64,000 bases of DNA. It comes from CALFML01 sp044222245. GTDB lineage: Bacteria > Myxococcota_A > Polyangia > Palsa-1104 > JAEUJZ01. Positions within the stretch are counted from its first letter, which is position 1; the number at the start of each line of letters is the position of its first letter. The stretch is taken from assembly GCA_044222245.1 (NCBI GenBank), contig JBGANQ010000054.1, positions 1 through 64,000 of the forward strand, read 5' to 3'. Of this stretch, positions 18,027-27,023 are shown one piece after another. The notes under the pieces were generated by a model. It was not told the DNA's origin and ran no database searches. It worked only from the letters and a program-made list of their open reading frames with translations. A program made the position numbers and the translations under genes.

Positions 18027-20741
18027 CTATAGCGTGGAGACAGGATCGACATCCGCGGTCAGCCGCAGCGCCCGGGGGAGCTTAATCTGGAGCGCCGCCC
18101 GCAGCACGGCGCGCAGGGTGCGGCTCTGCGGGGCGCGGACGATCATCTGCCAGCGTGTGCGCCCCTTGAGCCGCGACAGCGGCGCCTCGGCTGGCCCGAG
18201 CAGCGACAGCGCGCCGGCGCTCCCGTCGCGGGTAAGGCGCTCGATGAGGCCGCGCACCGCCGCCGCCACCTCCTGGGCGGCGTCGCGCACTGCATATGGG
18301 TCGACGCCATCGACGCGCAGCAGGCCCAGGCGGCAGTGGGGCGGGTAGCCGAGCTGCTCGCGGGCGTACAGCTCGGCCTGGGCGAAGGTCAGGTAGTCGT
18401 GCGTCGCCGCGGCGGTGACCGCCGGGTGGTCGGGGTTGTAGGTCTGGATGAGCACGCGGCCGGCGCGCCCCTGGCGGCCGGCGCGCCCGGCGACCTGGGC
18501 CAAGAGCTGGAACGTCTTCTCGCTGGCGCGGAAGTCGGGCAGGCCCATGCCGGTGTCGGCCAGCACCACCCCGACCAGGGTGACGCCGGGGAAGTCGTGC
18601 CCCTTGGCGAGCATCTGGGTGCCGATGAGCAGGTCGATCTCGCGCCGGTGCATCGCCGCCAGCACCTTGTGCAGGCCGCTGTGGCTGGCGGTGTCGCGGT
18701 CCAGGCGCGCCACCCGCGCGGTGGGGAAGGTGGCGGCGATCTGCTCTTGCAGCTTCTCGGTGCCAAGGCCCAGGCGCTGGATGGACTTCTGCTGGCACAG
18801 CGGGCAGGTCTCGGGCACCGGCTCGTGCTGGCCGCAGTAGTGGCAGCACAGCTCGCCGGTCTCCTTGTGCCAGGTCAGGGTGACCGAGCAGTGCGGGCAC
18901 TCCAGGCGGTGGCCGCAGCGCTGGCACAAAAGGAACGTGGCGTAGCCGCGGCGGTTGAGAAACAGGATCGCCTGCTCGCCGGCGGCCAGCGTCTCCTTGA
19001 GGGCGGTCTGCAGCGGCATCGACAGCAGCAGCCGATCCTCGGCGAACACATGCTGCTTCAGATCGATGACGGTGACGCTCGGCATGGGCACGCCGGTGGC
19101 GCGCTGCAACAGCGACAGCCGCTGCAGCTTGCCGCGGCGCACCAGCTCCATCGACTCCAGCGACGGGGTGGCCGAGCCGAGCACCGCCACCGCGCCGGCC
19201 TGCTGCGCCCGCAAAAGCGCCGTGTCGCGGCCGTGGTAGCGCACGCCGTCCTGCTGCTTGAACGAGCTGTCGTGCTCCTCATCGACGATGACCACCCCCA
19301 GGCGCGACAGCGGCGCGAACAGCGCCGAGCGCGGGCCGAGGGCAATGCGCACCTCGCCGTGCAAGAGCCGCCGCCAGGCGTCCGCCCGCTGGCCGGGGGT
19401 CAGCGCCGAGTGCAGCACCGCCACGTCGCGGCCAAAGCGCGCCATGAAGCGCGCCGACAGCTGCGGGGTGAGCGCGATCTCGGGCACCAGCACCAGCGCG
19501 GTGCGGCCGGCCTGCAGCGCAGCATCGATGAGCTGCAGGTACAGCTCGGTCTTGCCCGAGCCGGTGACCCCGTGCAAAAGAAACCCCGAGTAGCCGGTGC
19601 TCGGCGCCGCCGGCGCGGCGTCCAGGCTCTTGCGCAGGCCGCCCAGGAGCGCGGTGAGGGCGCTCTGCTGCTCGGCGGTGAGCACCGGTGGCACGGCGCC
19701 GTCCGAGCCCGACGGCGAGCCGACAGGCAGCGGCGGCGGCTCGCGCAGCACCGCCTGCTCCGTGCTGTGGCACAGGCCGGCGGCGGCCAGCTTGCGGGTG
19801 AGCAGGGTCGCGCTCGGCCAGCGCTCGCGCAGCTCTGAAAGGGGGGTCGGGCCGTGCTCGACCAGGTGCTGCCACAGCGCCGCCGCGGCCGGCGCCCGCT
19901 GCAGCTTCTTTTTCTGCTCCGCCGTCGCCGGCCCGGCCGTCGGGGTGATCCAGGTGGCGGTGCGCGGCGCGCTGCCCGAGCGGACCTCGCTGCGCAGCTC
20001 GACCAGGCCGGCGGCGGCCAGCCGGTGCAGCGCGGTCGCCGCCTCGCTGCGCGCCCGCCCGGGCGGGACGGTCGCGGCCCCCGCGGCCAGGACCTTGACC
20101 ACCTGCTCGACCTTGGCGGCCCCGCCGCGGCCGGCACTGGCTACCTGGCGAAGGGCCCGCAGCGTCGCCAGCTCTTTGGTGGAGAGCTCTGCCGCCGCCG
20201 CCGGCAGCAGCGCCCCATCGAGCTCGGCGGCGAGAGCCTGGCCGGCGGCGGTGAGCCGGGCATGCTCGGCGACCTCGGCCTGCTCGCTGGCCGGCAGCAG
20301 CAGCCGCAGCGCCTCGCCGATCGGTGCCAGGTAGTAGTCGGCGATGAAGCGGATGAGCCCGAGCAGATCCGCCGGCACCGGCGGCCCCTGCACGACCTCG
20401 CCGACCTCTTTGAGGGCCCTCGGGGTTCCCGTCGCCCCGAGCTCACCCTGCGCCGCCGCCGCCGACAGCAGGCGCAGCACCACGCCCTCGATGTGGCGCT
20501 GCCCGCCAAAGGGCACCATCACCCGCGTGCCGACGCCGACCTGGGCCACCAGCGCCCGGGGCACGGCGTAGTGATAGGGACCGGGCGCCGGCGTCATCAC
20601 CGCGACCTCGGCGACCTCGGCGACCGGGTCGAGCTCGGTCGCGGCGGGCCGGCGCTGCGCCTGGAGGTCGCGCCCGCTCGCCGCGGGACGGTCGCCGTCG
20701 CGGAAGCCAGGGAGCGTGGGCAGCGGAGCTTCGCTGTGCAT
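18027..20741 (-). CDS. priA: primosomal protein N' (replication restart helicase)
   Basis: A 904-residue superfamily 2 helicase. The N-terminal 3'-DNA-binding domain (YHYAVPRALVAQVGVGTRVMV) and a winged-helix region lead to the helicase core with Walker A GVTGSGKTE (about residue 389), DEEHDSSFKQQ (DEAH box, about 484) and later motifs (LFLNRRGYATFLLC, GTQMLAKGHDFPGVTLVG, QVAGRAGRQGRAG). Eight cysteines in four pairs (about residues 606-650: CQRCG, CPHC, CCHYC, CPLC) form the two zinc sites that bind the primosome. PriA reloads DnaB at stalled forks. It is 10 bp downstream of the permease gene. Confidence 0.95.
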   Translation of the reverse strand: MHSEAPLPTLPGFRDGDRPAASGRDLQAQRRPAATELDPVAEVAEVAVMTPAPGPYHYAVPRALVAQVGVGTRVMVPFGGQRHIEGVVLRLLSAAAAQGELGATGTPRALKEVGEVVQGPPVPADLLGLIRFIADYYLAPIGEALRLLLPASEQAEVAEHARLTAAGQALAAELDGALLPAAAAELSTKELATLRALRQVASAGRGGAAKVEQVVKVLAAGAATVPPGRARSEAATALHRLAAAGLVELRSEVRSGSAPRTATWITPTAGPATAEQKKKLQRAPAAAALWQHLVEHGPTPLSELRERWPSATLLTRKLAAAGLCHSTEQAVLREPPPLPVGSPSGSDGAVPPVLTAEQQSALTALLGGLRKSLDAAPAAPSTGYSGFLLHGVTGSGKTELYLQLIDAALQAGRTALVLVPEIALTPQLSARFMARFGRDVAVLHSALTPGQRADAWRRLLHGEVRIALGPRSALFAPLSRLGVVIVDEEHDSSFKQQDGVRYHGRDTALLRAQQAGAVAVLGSATPSLESMELVRRGKLQRLSLLQRATGVPMPSVTVIDLKQHVFAEDRLLLSMPLQTALKETLAAGEQAILFLNRRGYATFLLCQRCGHRLECPHCSVTLTWHKETGELCCHYCGQHEPVPETCPLCQQKSIQRLGLGTEKLQEQIAATFPTARVARLDRDTASHSGLHKVLAAMHRREIDLLIGTQMLAKGHDFPGVTLVGVVLADTGMGLPDFRASEKTFQLLAQVAGRAGRQGRAGRVLIQTYNPDHPAVTAAATHDYLTFAQAELYAREQLGYPPHCRLGLLRVDGVDPYAVRDAAQEVAAAVRGLIERLTRDGSAGALSLLGPAEAPLSRLKGRTRWQMIVRAPQSRTLRAVLRAALQIKLPRALRLTADVDPVSTL

Positions 20742-20751
20742 GCAGGTCGCC

Positions 20752-21789
20752 TCAGACGTAGTCGAGGACCATGTGCTCGTAGTGGCGGTAGATGCGCCAG
20801 CCGATCACCATCGCCAGCGCGGTGGGCAGCACCATCCCCGCCCAGCCGAGCGCGCTCGGCACCTCGCCGTGCATGATCGCCCGCCGCAGCGCGTTGAGGA
20901 TCCCCGCCACCGGGTTTGCCTGCAGCAGCATGCGGTAGGGCTCGGGGATGACGTCCAGCGGGTAGACCAGCGGCGTCAGCCAGTACAAGATGAGCAGCGC
21001 GGTATTTACCAGGTACGACACGTCGCGATAGATGACGTTGAGCACCGAGGTCGCAAGGCCAATGCTCGCCATCAGCAAAAGCGCCAGCCCGAGGTACACC
21101 GGGATGAGCAAGAGCGCCCAGCTCAGGCAAAAGGCGCCCGGGAAGATCGGGATGAAGGCGAGCAGCACCAGCGACTCGAGGCAGAAGTTGATGCCGTAGG
21201 AGAGCACGGTGGACACCGGCAATAGCGCCCGGGCAAACACGGTGCGCTTGATGATGTCGGCGTTGGCGACGAACACCCCGGTGGCGGTGGTGACCGCCGA
21301 GGTGAACCACTGCCAGACCAAAAGCCCGATGAGCAGGAAGATCGGAAAGTGCTTCTCGGCCGAGCGGAACACCTGGGTAAAGATGACGCTGATGATCGCC
21401 ATCATCACCAGCGGGTTGAGGATCGACCAGATGATGCCCAGCGCCTGGGCGCGGTAGCGGGCGCGGAACTCGGTGCGGGTAAGGACCCACAGCACCTGCA
21501 GCGGGTGCTGGCGGTGGCTGGCCAGCGGCGCCGCGGTCTCGCGCTCGCTGAGGCGCGGCTCGGCGGCCGGCGGCGCGGCCAGCGCGGCCGTCGCAGTGGC
21601 GGCCTCCAGCGGGCCCTTGAAGACGCGGTGGGCGGTGCGGTGGGTCCACAGGGCGGGCAGCTTGCGGATCTCACGCGGGCGCTGGCGCCCGGCCGGCACC
21701 GACGGTCCAGACGCCGCCAGGCCCTCTCCGGTTGTGGTCAGACCAGTTCCGGTCGCGGGGGCAGCAGCGGACGAAGCGAGGCTCGACAC
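20752..21789 (-). CDS. ABC-2 type polysaccharide/lipid export permease
   Basis: A 345-residue protein from a GTG at 21789, chosen because AAGGAAGGAG lies just upstream. The first ~85 residues form an unusual Pro/Ala/Arg-rich cytoplasmic extension. The rest is the Wzm-like permease with six membrane segments: the pre-TM segment VLTRTEFRARYRAQALGIIW, then VMMAIISVIFTQVF, LLIGLLVWQWF and later helices up to YWLTPLVYPLDVIPE. Such permeases export O-antigen or other glycans with an ATPase partner, but no ATPase gene is adjacent. Confidence 0.82.
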   Translation of the reverse strand: MSSLASSAAAPATGTGLTTTGEGLAASGPSVPAGRQRPREIRKLPALWTHRTAHRVFKGPLEAATATAALAAPPAAEPRLSERETAAPLASHRQHPLQVLWVLTRTEFRARYRAQALGIIWSILNPLVMMAIISVIFTQVFRSAEKHFPIFLLIGLLVWQWFTSAVTTATGVFVANADIIKRTVFARALLPVSTVLSYGINFCLESLVLLAFIPIFPGAFCLSWALLLIPVYLGLALLLMASIGLATSVLNVIYRDVSYLVNTALLILYWLTPLVYPLDVIPEPYRMLLQANPVAGILNALRRAIMHGEVPSALGWAGMVLPTALAMVIGWRIYRHYEHMVLDYV

Positions 21790-21877
21790 AGGGACTCCTT
21801 CCTTCAGGCTGGACTCGGCGCAGCCAGCAGGCAGGCTATTTAGCACGGGCGCGTCCCTGCGGCCCAGAAACAAACGG

Positions 21878-23488
21878 TCAGTCGCTGAGGGCGGCGGTGA
21901 ACTCGGCGGCGCTGTGCGGCCAGCACTGCGCCGGGCGGTCGGCATCGCTCAGATCTTCTAGGAGCGGGGTCGCCAGGGGCGGCACGGCGGCCTGGGCGGC
22001 GTCGTCCTCGCCGCCGTAGAAGACGCACCACTTGCGCCACGGCGGCATCGCCGGTGGATCCGCCGGCGGCTTGGTCGCGGCGGCGAAGGCGCGGAAGACC
22101 TCGCGGAAGCGGCGCTGGCGGCAGCTGTGCGACTGGCCGGTGGGCAGGTGCTCCTTGACCGTGCGACCGACCTGGCGGCCGGTGCCCTCGACGGCGCCGA
22201 CAAGGCCGGTCGCGAGCGGGCGGGTGTGCACGCCCTGGGCGTCGCAGGTCACGTCGCGGATGAAGATCCCGGTCACCCGCTCGGGGGTCACCAGCCTGTC
22301 GGCAAGGAGGTTGGTGTAGACCTCGGGATCGCGCTCGCCAGAGTCGCCGACCAGGACGAAGCGGCGGTGCGGGTAGCTGGCCAGCAGCGGCGCGATCTGG
22401 CGCCGCTTGGTGATGAGCGGGCTTGTGGACAAAAGCTCGATGGTGGCCCCCTCGCGCAGGCGGAACCACTTCAGGTGATAGGTGGCCAGCGGGAAGGGGT
22501 GGCGGGTCATCAGCTCTTCGCGCAGCGGCTTGTACAGCGGCAGGGGGCTGGAGGAGATGAAGTGCAGCGCCAGGCCGGGGCTGTGCTGCTGCCAGCGGGA
22601 GTACAGCTGGGCCAGGCCCGGGGTGGCGCGGAACGGCTCGAAGAAGGTCCCCTGCAGGAGCGCCGGCTTGAAGCCGACGTGCGAGATGCGGACCGTGTCG
22701 TCGATGTCGCTGATGATCGACACCTCGGTGGCGACATCGCGCAGGAGGAACGCCTCGGCGCTGTCGCGCACCGGGGGACTGCCGGCGGGGGCGGCGCCGA
22801 GCAGCTCGGCCTCTAGCCGCAGCGGCTGCCCCTGCGGGCTGAGCAGCTGCACCTGCTCGTCGCTGAGCGTCACCTTGCCGCAGAACAGGCCGCCCGGGTT
22901 GGTCACCGGGGACAGCCGCGGCAGCGGCGTCTCGTCGGGAAACAGCAGGAGCGTCTGGCAGAACGGATCATCGGCGGCGGGCTGCAGGGGCTGCGGCTCG
23001 CTGATCACCCCGGCGAGGTCGCCGACCCGCAGCGCGATGCGCTGGTTGCACAGGTTGTCGACGAAAAAGCGCCCGAGCCGGCCCGGCGGCAGCGCGAGCG
23101 GGCCAGCGGCGCCGGTGGCCGGCGCGGGAGCACTCGGCTGCCGGAGCAGCACGCTCAGCGCTTCGCGGGAGAGGGTGGCGAGCGTCCCCGAGCACTCGCT
23201 GCGCGTGGGCGAGATCGGCGCGTAGACCCAGCCGAGCACCGGGATCGTCCAGGTGCCCCGCCCCGTCGCGTCCACGCCGCGGCGCGCCGGCGCGGGCAGC
23301 AGCAGGAGCTGCCGCGGCGAGTCGGCGGTCGTCGCCGAGCTGCAGACGCTGGCGTCGATGCAGGTGCTGCGCGGCGGCGCCGCCGTGGCCTCTGCCGCCC
23401 CCAGAACAAGGGAGCCCAGCGTCAGGCACAGAGCCTTCAGGGTCAGGGTCGGGGAGTCTTTCTGCCGGGCGCTGCCAGGAGCGTTCAT
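21878..23488 (-). CDS. exported App1-like phosphatidate phosphatase (DUF2183)
   Basis: A 536-residue protein. After a signal peptide (ALCLTLGSLVLGAAEATAA) comes a region of unknown role, then the App1 catalytic domain. This has IISDIDDTVRIS (about residues 260-271, the DxDxT motif of the HAD superfamily), LHFISSSPLPLY (the Ser motif), the Lys in LSTSPLITKRRQI, and FVLVGDSGERDPEVY (the acidic motif). App1 in yeast is a Mg-dependent phosphatidate phosphatase. Here the enzyme would act outside the cytoplasm. The ATG at 23488 is the only start that keeps the signal peptide near the N-terminus. Confidence 0.83.
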   Translation of the reverse strand: MNAPGSARQKDSPTLTLKALCLTLGSLVLGAAEATAAPPRSTCIDASVCSSATTADSPRQLLLLPAPARRGVDATGRGTWTIPVLGWVYAPISPTRSECSGTLATLSREALSVLLRQPSAPAPATGAAGPLALPPGRLGRFFVDNLCNQRIALRVGDLAGVISEPQPLQPAADDPFCQTLLLFPDETPLPRLSPVTNPGGLFCGKVTLSDEQVQLLSPQGQPLRLEAELLGAAPAGSPPVRDSAEAFLLRDVATEVSIISDIDDTVRISHVGFKPALLQGTFFEPFRATPGLAQLYSRWQQHSPGLALHFISSSPLPLYKPLREELMTRHPFPLATYHLKWFRLREGATIELLSTSPLITKRRQIAPLLASYPHRRFVLVGDSGERDPEVYTNLLADRLVTPERVTGIFIRDVTCDAQGVHTRPLATGLVGAVEGTGRQVGRTVKEHLPTGQSHSCRQRRFREVFRAFAAATKPPADPPAMPPWRKWCVFYGGEDDAAQAAVPPLATPLLEDLSDADRPAQCWPHSAAEFTAALSD

Positions 23489-23740
23489 CGGACCTCACAA
23501 AGAGCGAAGTTGCGGCCGCGGCTCGGCCGGCCGGTCAAGACCGAGCTGCTGCGCCATTGTATCGGCGGTCGGCGGCCGGGCGCAGGCCGTATTGGCGAGC
23601 CGTCGGCCGGCGGCGGCTCACTTTGCCCTTTCGGCGCCCCCGGCGAAGAAGGTACGATAACCGCAGGCGTACTGTCGTCGCTGCGCGCGTCCTGGGCCAA
23701 GGGGCCTGGGCGGCGCCAGAGCCCAGGCGCCGCCGCGCCC

Positions 23741-26140
23741 ATGAGCCGCCAGGGATTCCTGATTCAGGCCAGCGTTCGACCGCGCTCCCGGGCCGCCGGC
23801 CCGCCGGTGCTGCAGCTCTATGGCCGCCTCGCCGAGGGCCAGACTTTCCTCGTCTGCGAGGATCGCGAGTCGCCGTACTTCTTCATTCGCACCGCGGACG
23901 CCGAGCGGGCCGGGGCGCTGTTGCGGCAGGCCGGGGCCGCGCTGGCGCCGACGACCCGGCAGACGCTGCAGGGCGAGGCGGTGACCCGGGTCGAGCTGGC
24001 GGTGCCGGCCGCCCTGCAGGCCCTGAGCCGCCACCTCGGCGAGGCCGGCGTGGCGACCTACGAGGCGGATCTCAACCCGGTGGCGCGCTACCTGATCGAT
24101 CGCGGCGTGCGCGGCAGCCTGGAGATCCATGGTCCGGCGCGGCCCGGTCGCCCCGAGGAGGGGGCAGAGCTGGTCTTCCACAACCCCGAGGTCTCCCCGG
24201 GCTCGGGCATCCCGCGGCTGGTCGTGCTGGCGCTGCGCGTCGCCACCGGCGCCGATGGCGCGCTGCAGGCGGTCGCCCTGCACGGGGCGGCCGGCGGCGA
24301 GCTTCTGCAGCGGCGCGCGCCCGCGGACCCGGCAGCCGACCCGGCGAGCTTTGCCGACGAGCGGGCGCTGCTCCTGGCGCTGGTGCGGCGGGTGCGCGCC
24401 TGCGATCCCGATGTGCTCGTCGGCTGGGAGGTGGTGGCGGGGGAGCTGGCGCCGCTGCTCCTGGCGGCGCAGCGGGCGCGGGTGCCGCTTTCGCTGGGCC
24501 GCCGGCCGGGGACCATCCAGCTCTCGCCCGGCGCCGCCCGCGGCCGCGGTGGGCCGCCGCGCGCGGTGGTCAGCGGCCGCATGGTGATAGACGCCGCGGC
24601 GCTGGTGCAGACGGTCGCCCCGCAGGCGAGCGATGAGGCCCTGGAGGTCGTGGCCCGGCGCATCCTTTCTGAGAGAGCGCTGGCCGCCGCGGCGCCCCCG
24701 GCCAGCGGCGGCGCGGCGTCGCTGCTCGCCGAGGCGCGCGCGGTCTACGAGCTCACCGCCAAGCTGCAGCTCATCGAGCTGACCGCGCAGCGCAGCCGGC
24801 TGTGCGGGCTGCCGCTCGATCGCATCCATGCCAGCGTCGCCGCCTTCGACTACCTGTACCTGCTCGAGCTCGGCCGCCGGGGCTTTGTCGCCCCGACCTT
24901 CCAAAGGCCGCGCGAGCCGGGCGAGGCGGTGGTCGGCGGCCACATCATCGCGCCCTTGCCCGGGGTGTACCGCGGGGTGGTGGTGCTCGACTTTCGCAGC
25001 CTGTACCCGAGCCTCATCCGCACCTTTCAGATCGATCCGCTGGGCCTGCTGCCCGCCGAGGCCGCCGTCCCCGCCGAGCAGACGATCGTCGCCCCGACCG
25101 GCGTCCGCTTCCGGCGCCAGCTCGGCGTGCTCACCGTCATCCTCGATCAGATCTTTCCGCTGCGCGCCGCCGCCAAGGCCGAGGGGGACGCCGCCGCCAG
25201 CCAGGCCATCAAGCTGCTTATGAACTCGCTCTACGGGGTGCTCGGCAGCCCCGGCTGCCGCTTCCACCGCCCCGAGCTCGCCAACGCAGTGACCAGCTTC
25301 GGCCGCGAGCTGCTCAAGTGGTCGCGCGCCCGCGTCGAGTCGTACGGCCACCGCGTGGTCTACGGCGACACCGACAGCCTGTTCATCGAGTCCGGGTGCA
25401 GCGGCGACTCCCCAGCCGCGGTCGCCGAGCTGCGCGCGATGGGTGAGGAGCTGGCAGCGCGGCTGACCCGCGACCTGGGCGACCACATCCGCCGCACCTG
25501 GGGGGTGGAGAGTCGGCTGACCCTGCAGCTGCAGACGGTCTACCTGCGGCTCCTGCTGACCCGGCTGCGGCGCGCCGGCCGGCGGGCGGCCGGCGGCGAC
25601 CTGCAGCGCGACGGGGTGGCCAGCGCGCTCGGCGCCGCCAAGCGCTACGCCGGCCTGTGCCCCGAGGGCCTGCGCGGCGAGCGGCGGCGCGTCGTGTTCG
25701 TCGGCATGGAGGCCGTGCGCCGCGACGCCACCGACCTGTGCAAAGAGGCCCAGCGGGCGGTGCACGAGCTCTTGTTCGCCGACCGCCCAGCGGCCGAGCT
25801 CATCAACTACCTGCACCGCCTGATCAGCGACCTGCGGCGCGGCCACTACGACGGCCAGCTCGTCTACCGCAAGACCCTGCGCCGCGACCCGGACAGCTAC
25901 CACCACGGCCTGCCGCCCCACGTCGCGGTGGCCCGGCGCCTCGGCCTGCCGGTCGGCCGCCTGGTGCGCTACGTGATGACCACCGCCGGGCCCGAGCCCG
26001 CCGCCGCCCGCACCCATCCCCTGGACTACGACCACTACCTCGACAAGCAGCTGCGCCCGGCGACCGAGCCAGTGCTGGCCCTTTACGGCCTGGACTTCGC
26101 GCAGCTTGACGGCCGCGACCGCCAGCTCAAGCTGTTCTGA
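23741..26140 (+). CDS. polB: B-family DNA polymerase (Pol II type) with degenerate exonuclease
   Basis: A 799-residue protein, close to the 783 residues of E. coli Pol II. Polymerase motifs are intact: A, VVLDFRSLYPSLIRTF (about residue 415); B, KLLMNSLYGVLG (about 491); C, YGDTDSLFI (about 541). The proofreading domain is present but its acidic residues are lost: ExoI reads VLALRVAT where Pol II has D-x-E; ExoII reads GWEVVAGEL instead of NxxxFD; ExoIII reads VYELTAK instead of YxxxD. It is therefore predicted to synthesise DNA without proofreading, perhaps as a translesion enzyme. The start at 23741 has no obvious ribosome-binding site; the frame is open back to 23510. Confidence 0.9.
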   Translation: MSRQGFLIQASVRPRSRAAGPPVLQLYGRLAEGQTFLVCEDRESPYFFIRTADAERAGALLRQAGAALAPTTRQTLQGEAVTRVELAVPAALQALSRHLGEAGVATYEADLNPVARYLIDRGVRGSLEIHGPARPGRPEEGAELVFHNPEVSPGSGIPRLVVLALRVATGADGALQAVALHGAAGGELLQRRAPADPAADPASFADERALLLALVRRVRACDPDVLVGWEVVAGELAPLLLAAQRARVPLSLGRRPGTIQLSPGAARGRGGPPRAVVSGRMVIDAAALVQTVAPQASDEALEVVARRILSERALAAAAPPASGGAASLLAEARAVYELTAKLQLIELTAQRSRLCGLPLDRIHASVAAFDYLYLLELGRRGFVAPTFQRPREPGEAVVGGHIIAPLPGVYRGVVVLDFRSLYPSLIRTFQIDPLGLLPAEAAVPAEQTIVAPTGVRFRRQLGVLTVILDQIFPLRAAAKAEGDAAASQAIKLLMNSLYGVLGSPGCRFHRPELANAVTSFGRELLKWSRARVESYGHRVVYGDTDSLFIESGCSGDSPAAVAELRAMGEELAARLTRDLGDHIRRTWGVESRLTLQLQTVYLRLLLTRLRRAGRRAAGGDLQRDGVASALGAAKRYAGLCPEGLRGERRRVVFVGMEAVRRDATDLCKEAQRAVHELLFADRPAAELINYLHRLISDLRRGHYDGQLVYRKTLRRDPDSYHHGLPPHVAVARRLGLPVGRLVRYVMTTAGPEPAAARTHPLDYDHYLDKQLRPATEPVLALYGLDFAQLDGRDRQLKLF

Positions 26141-26150
26141 GCGGCGGACG

Positions 26151-26972
26151 CTACTTGCCCTGGAAGCGCGCCGGCCGCTTCTGCACGTAGGCGCTGATGC
26201 CCTCCTTGGCGTCGGCGGACTGGAACAGCTGCTGCTGCAGCTCGCGCTCCAGGGCGAGGCCGGCGGAAAGCGGCAGCTCGGCGCCGGTCTGCACTGCGCG
26301 CTTGATGCGGCCGACCGCCATGGCGGCGCGCTCGGGCGGGCAGAAGCCGCGGGCATACTCGACGGCGGCGGCGAGGAAGCTTGTGCCCGCCGGCGGGGTC
26401 AAAAGGTCGGTCAAAAGGCCCAGGCCGTGGGCGCCCTCGACGCTCATGTTCTGGCCCTTGACCATCAGGGCGAGCGCCCGGGCGCTGCCGAGTAGCCGCG
26501 GCAGCCGCTGCGTCCCGCCGGTGCCCGGCAGCACCCCGAGCCCGACCTCGGGCAGCCCGAGCTTGAACGTGGCGCCGGCGGGAGCGACGCGCAGATCGGC
26601 GGCCAGCGCCACCTCCAGACCGCCGCCGACGCAGTGGCCGTTGATGGCGGCGACCACCAGCTTGGGCGTCTGCTCCAGGCGCAGCAGCGTCTCGTTGGCG
26701 TGCAGGCAGAACGAGTACTTGAAGGCCGGCGTCACGCGGTCGAGCATGGCGATGTCCGCCCCGGCGCAGAAGAACTTTTCGCCGGCCCCGGTGAGGACGA
26801 TGACGTGCACCTCTTCGTCCATGCGGGCGCGCAGGATCGCCGCGTCGAGCGCCTGCATCATCTCGTAGGAGTAGGTGTTGGCGGGCGGGTTGTGCAGGGT
26901 CAGGATTGCCACGCCGCCCTCGACGTGGTAGCGGCACAGCTCGGGCTGCGCGGCCGAGTTTTGTGTGATCAT
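26151..26972 (-). CDS. enoyl-CoA hydratase/isomerase family protein
   Basis: A 273-residue crotonase-fold enzyme. FFCAGADIAMLDR (about residues 67-79) and INGHCVGGGLEVALAADLRV (about 110-129) form the CoA-thioester oxyanion hole, and LPEVGLGVLPGTGGTQRLPR (about 144-163) contains one of the usual catalytic Glu positions. It would hydrate or isomerise an enoyl-CoA; exact substrate unknown. No other beta-oxidation gene is adjacent. Its stop is 10 bp from the polB stop (convergent). Confidence 0.88.
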   Translation of the reverse strand: MITQNSAAQPELCRYHVEGGVAILTLHNPPANTYSYEMMQALDAAILRARMDEEVHVIVLTGAGEKFFCAGADIAMLDRVTPAFKYSFCLHANETLLRLEQTPKLVVAAINGHCVGGGLEVALAADLRVAPAGATFKLGLPEVGLGVLPGTGGTQRLPRLLGSARALALMVKGQNMSVEGAHGLGLLTDLLTPPAGTSFLAAAVEYARGFCPPERAAMAVGRIKRAVQTGAELPLSAGLALERELQQQLFQSADAKEGISAYVQKRPARFQGK

Positions 26973-27023
26973 GGTGGCGGCAGTCTAGCGCAGACTTCGC
27001 GGTCGGGGTATGCGGCTGCGCGG

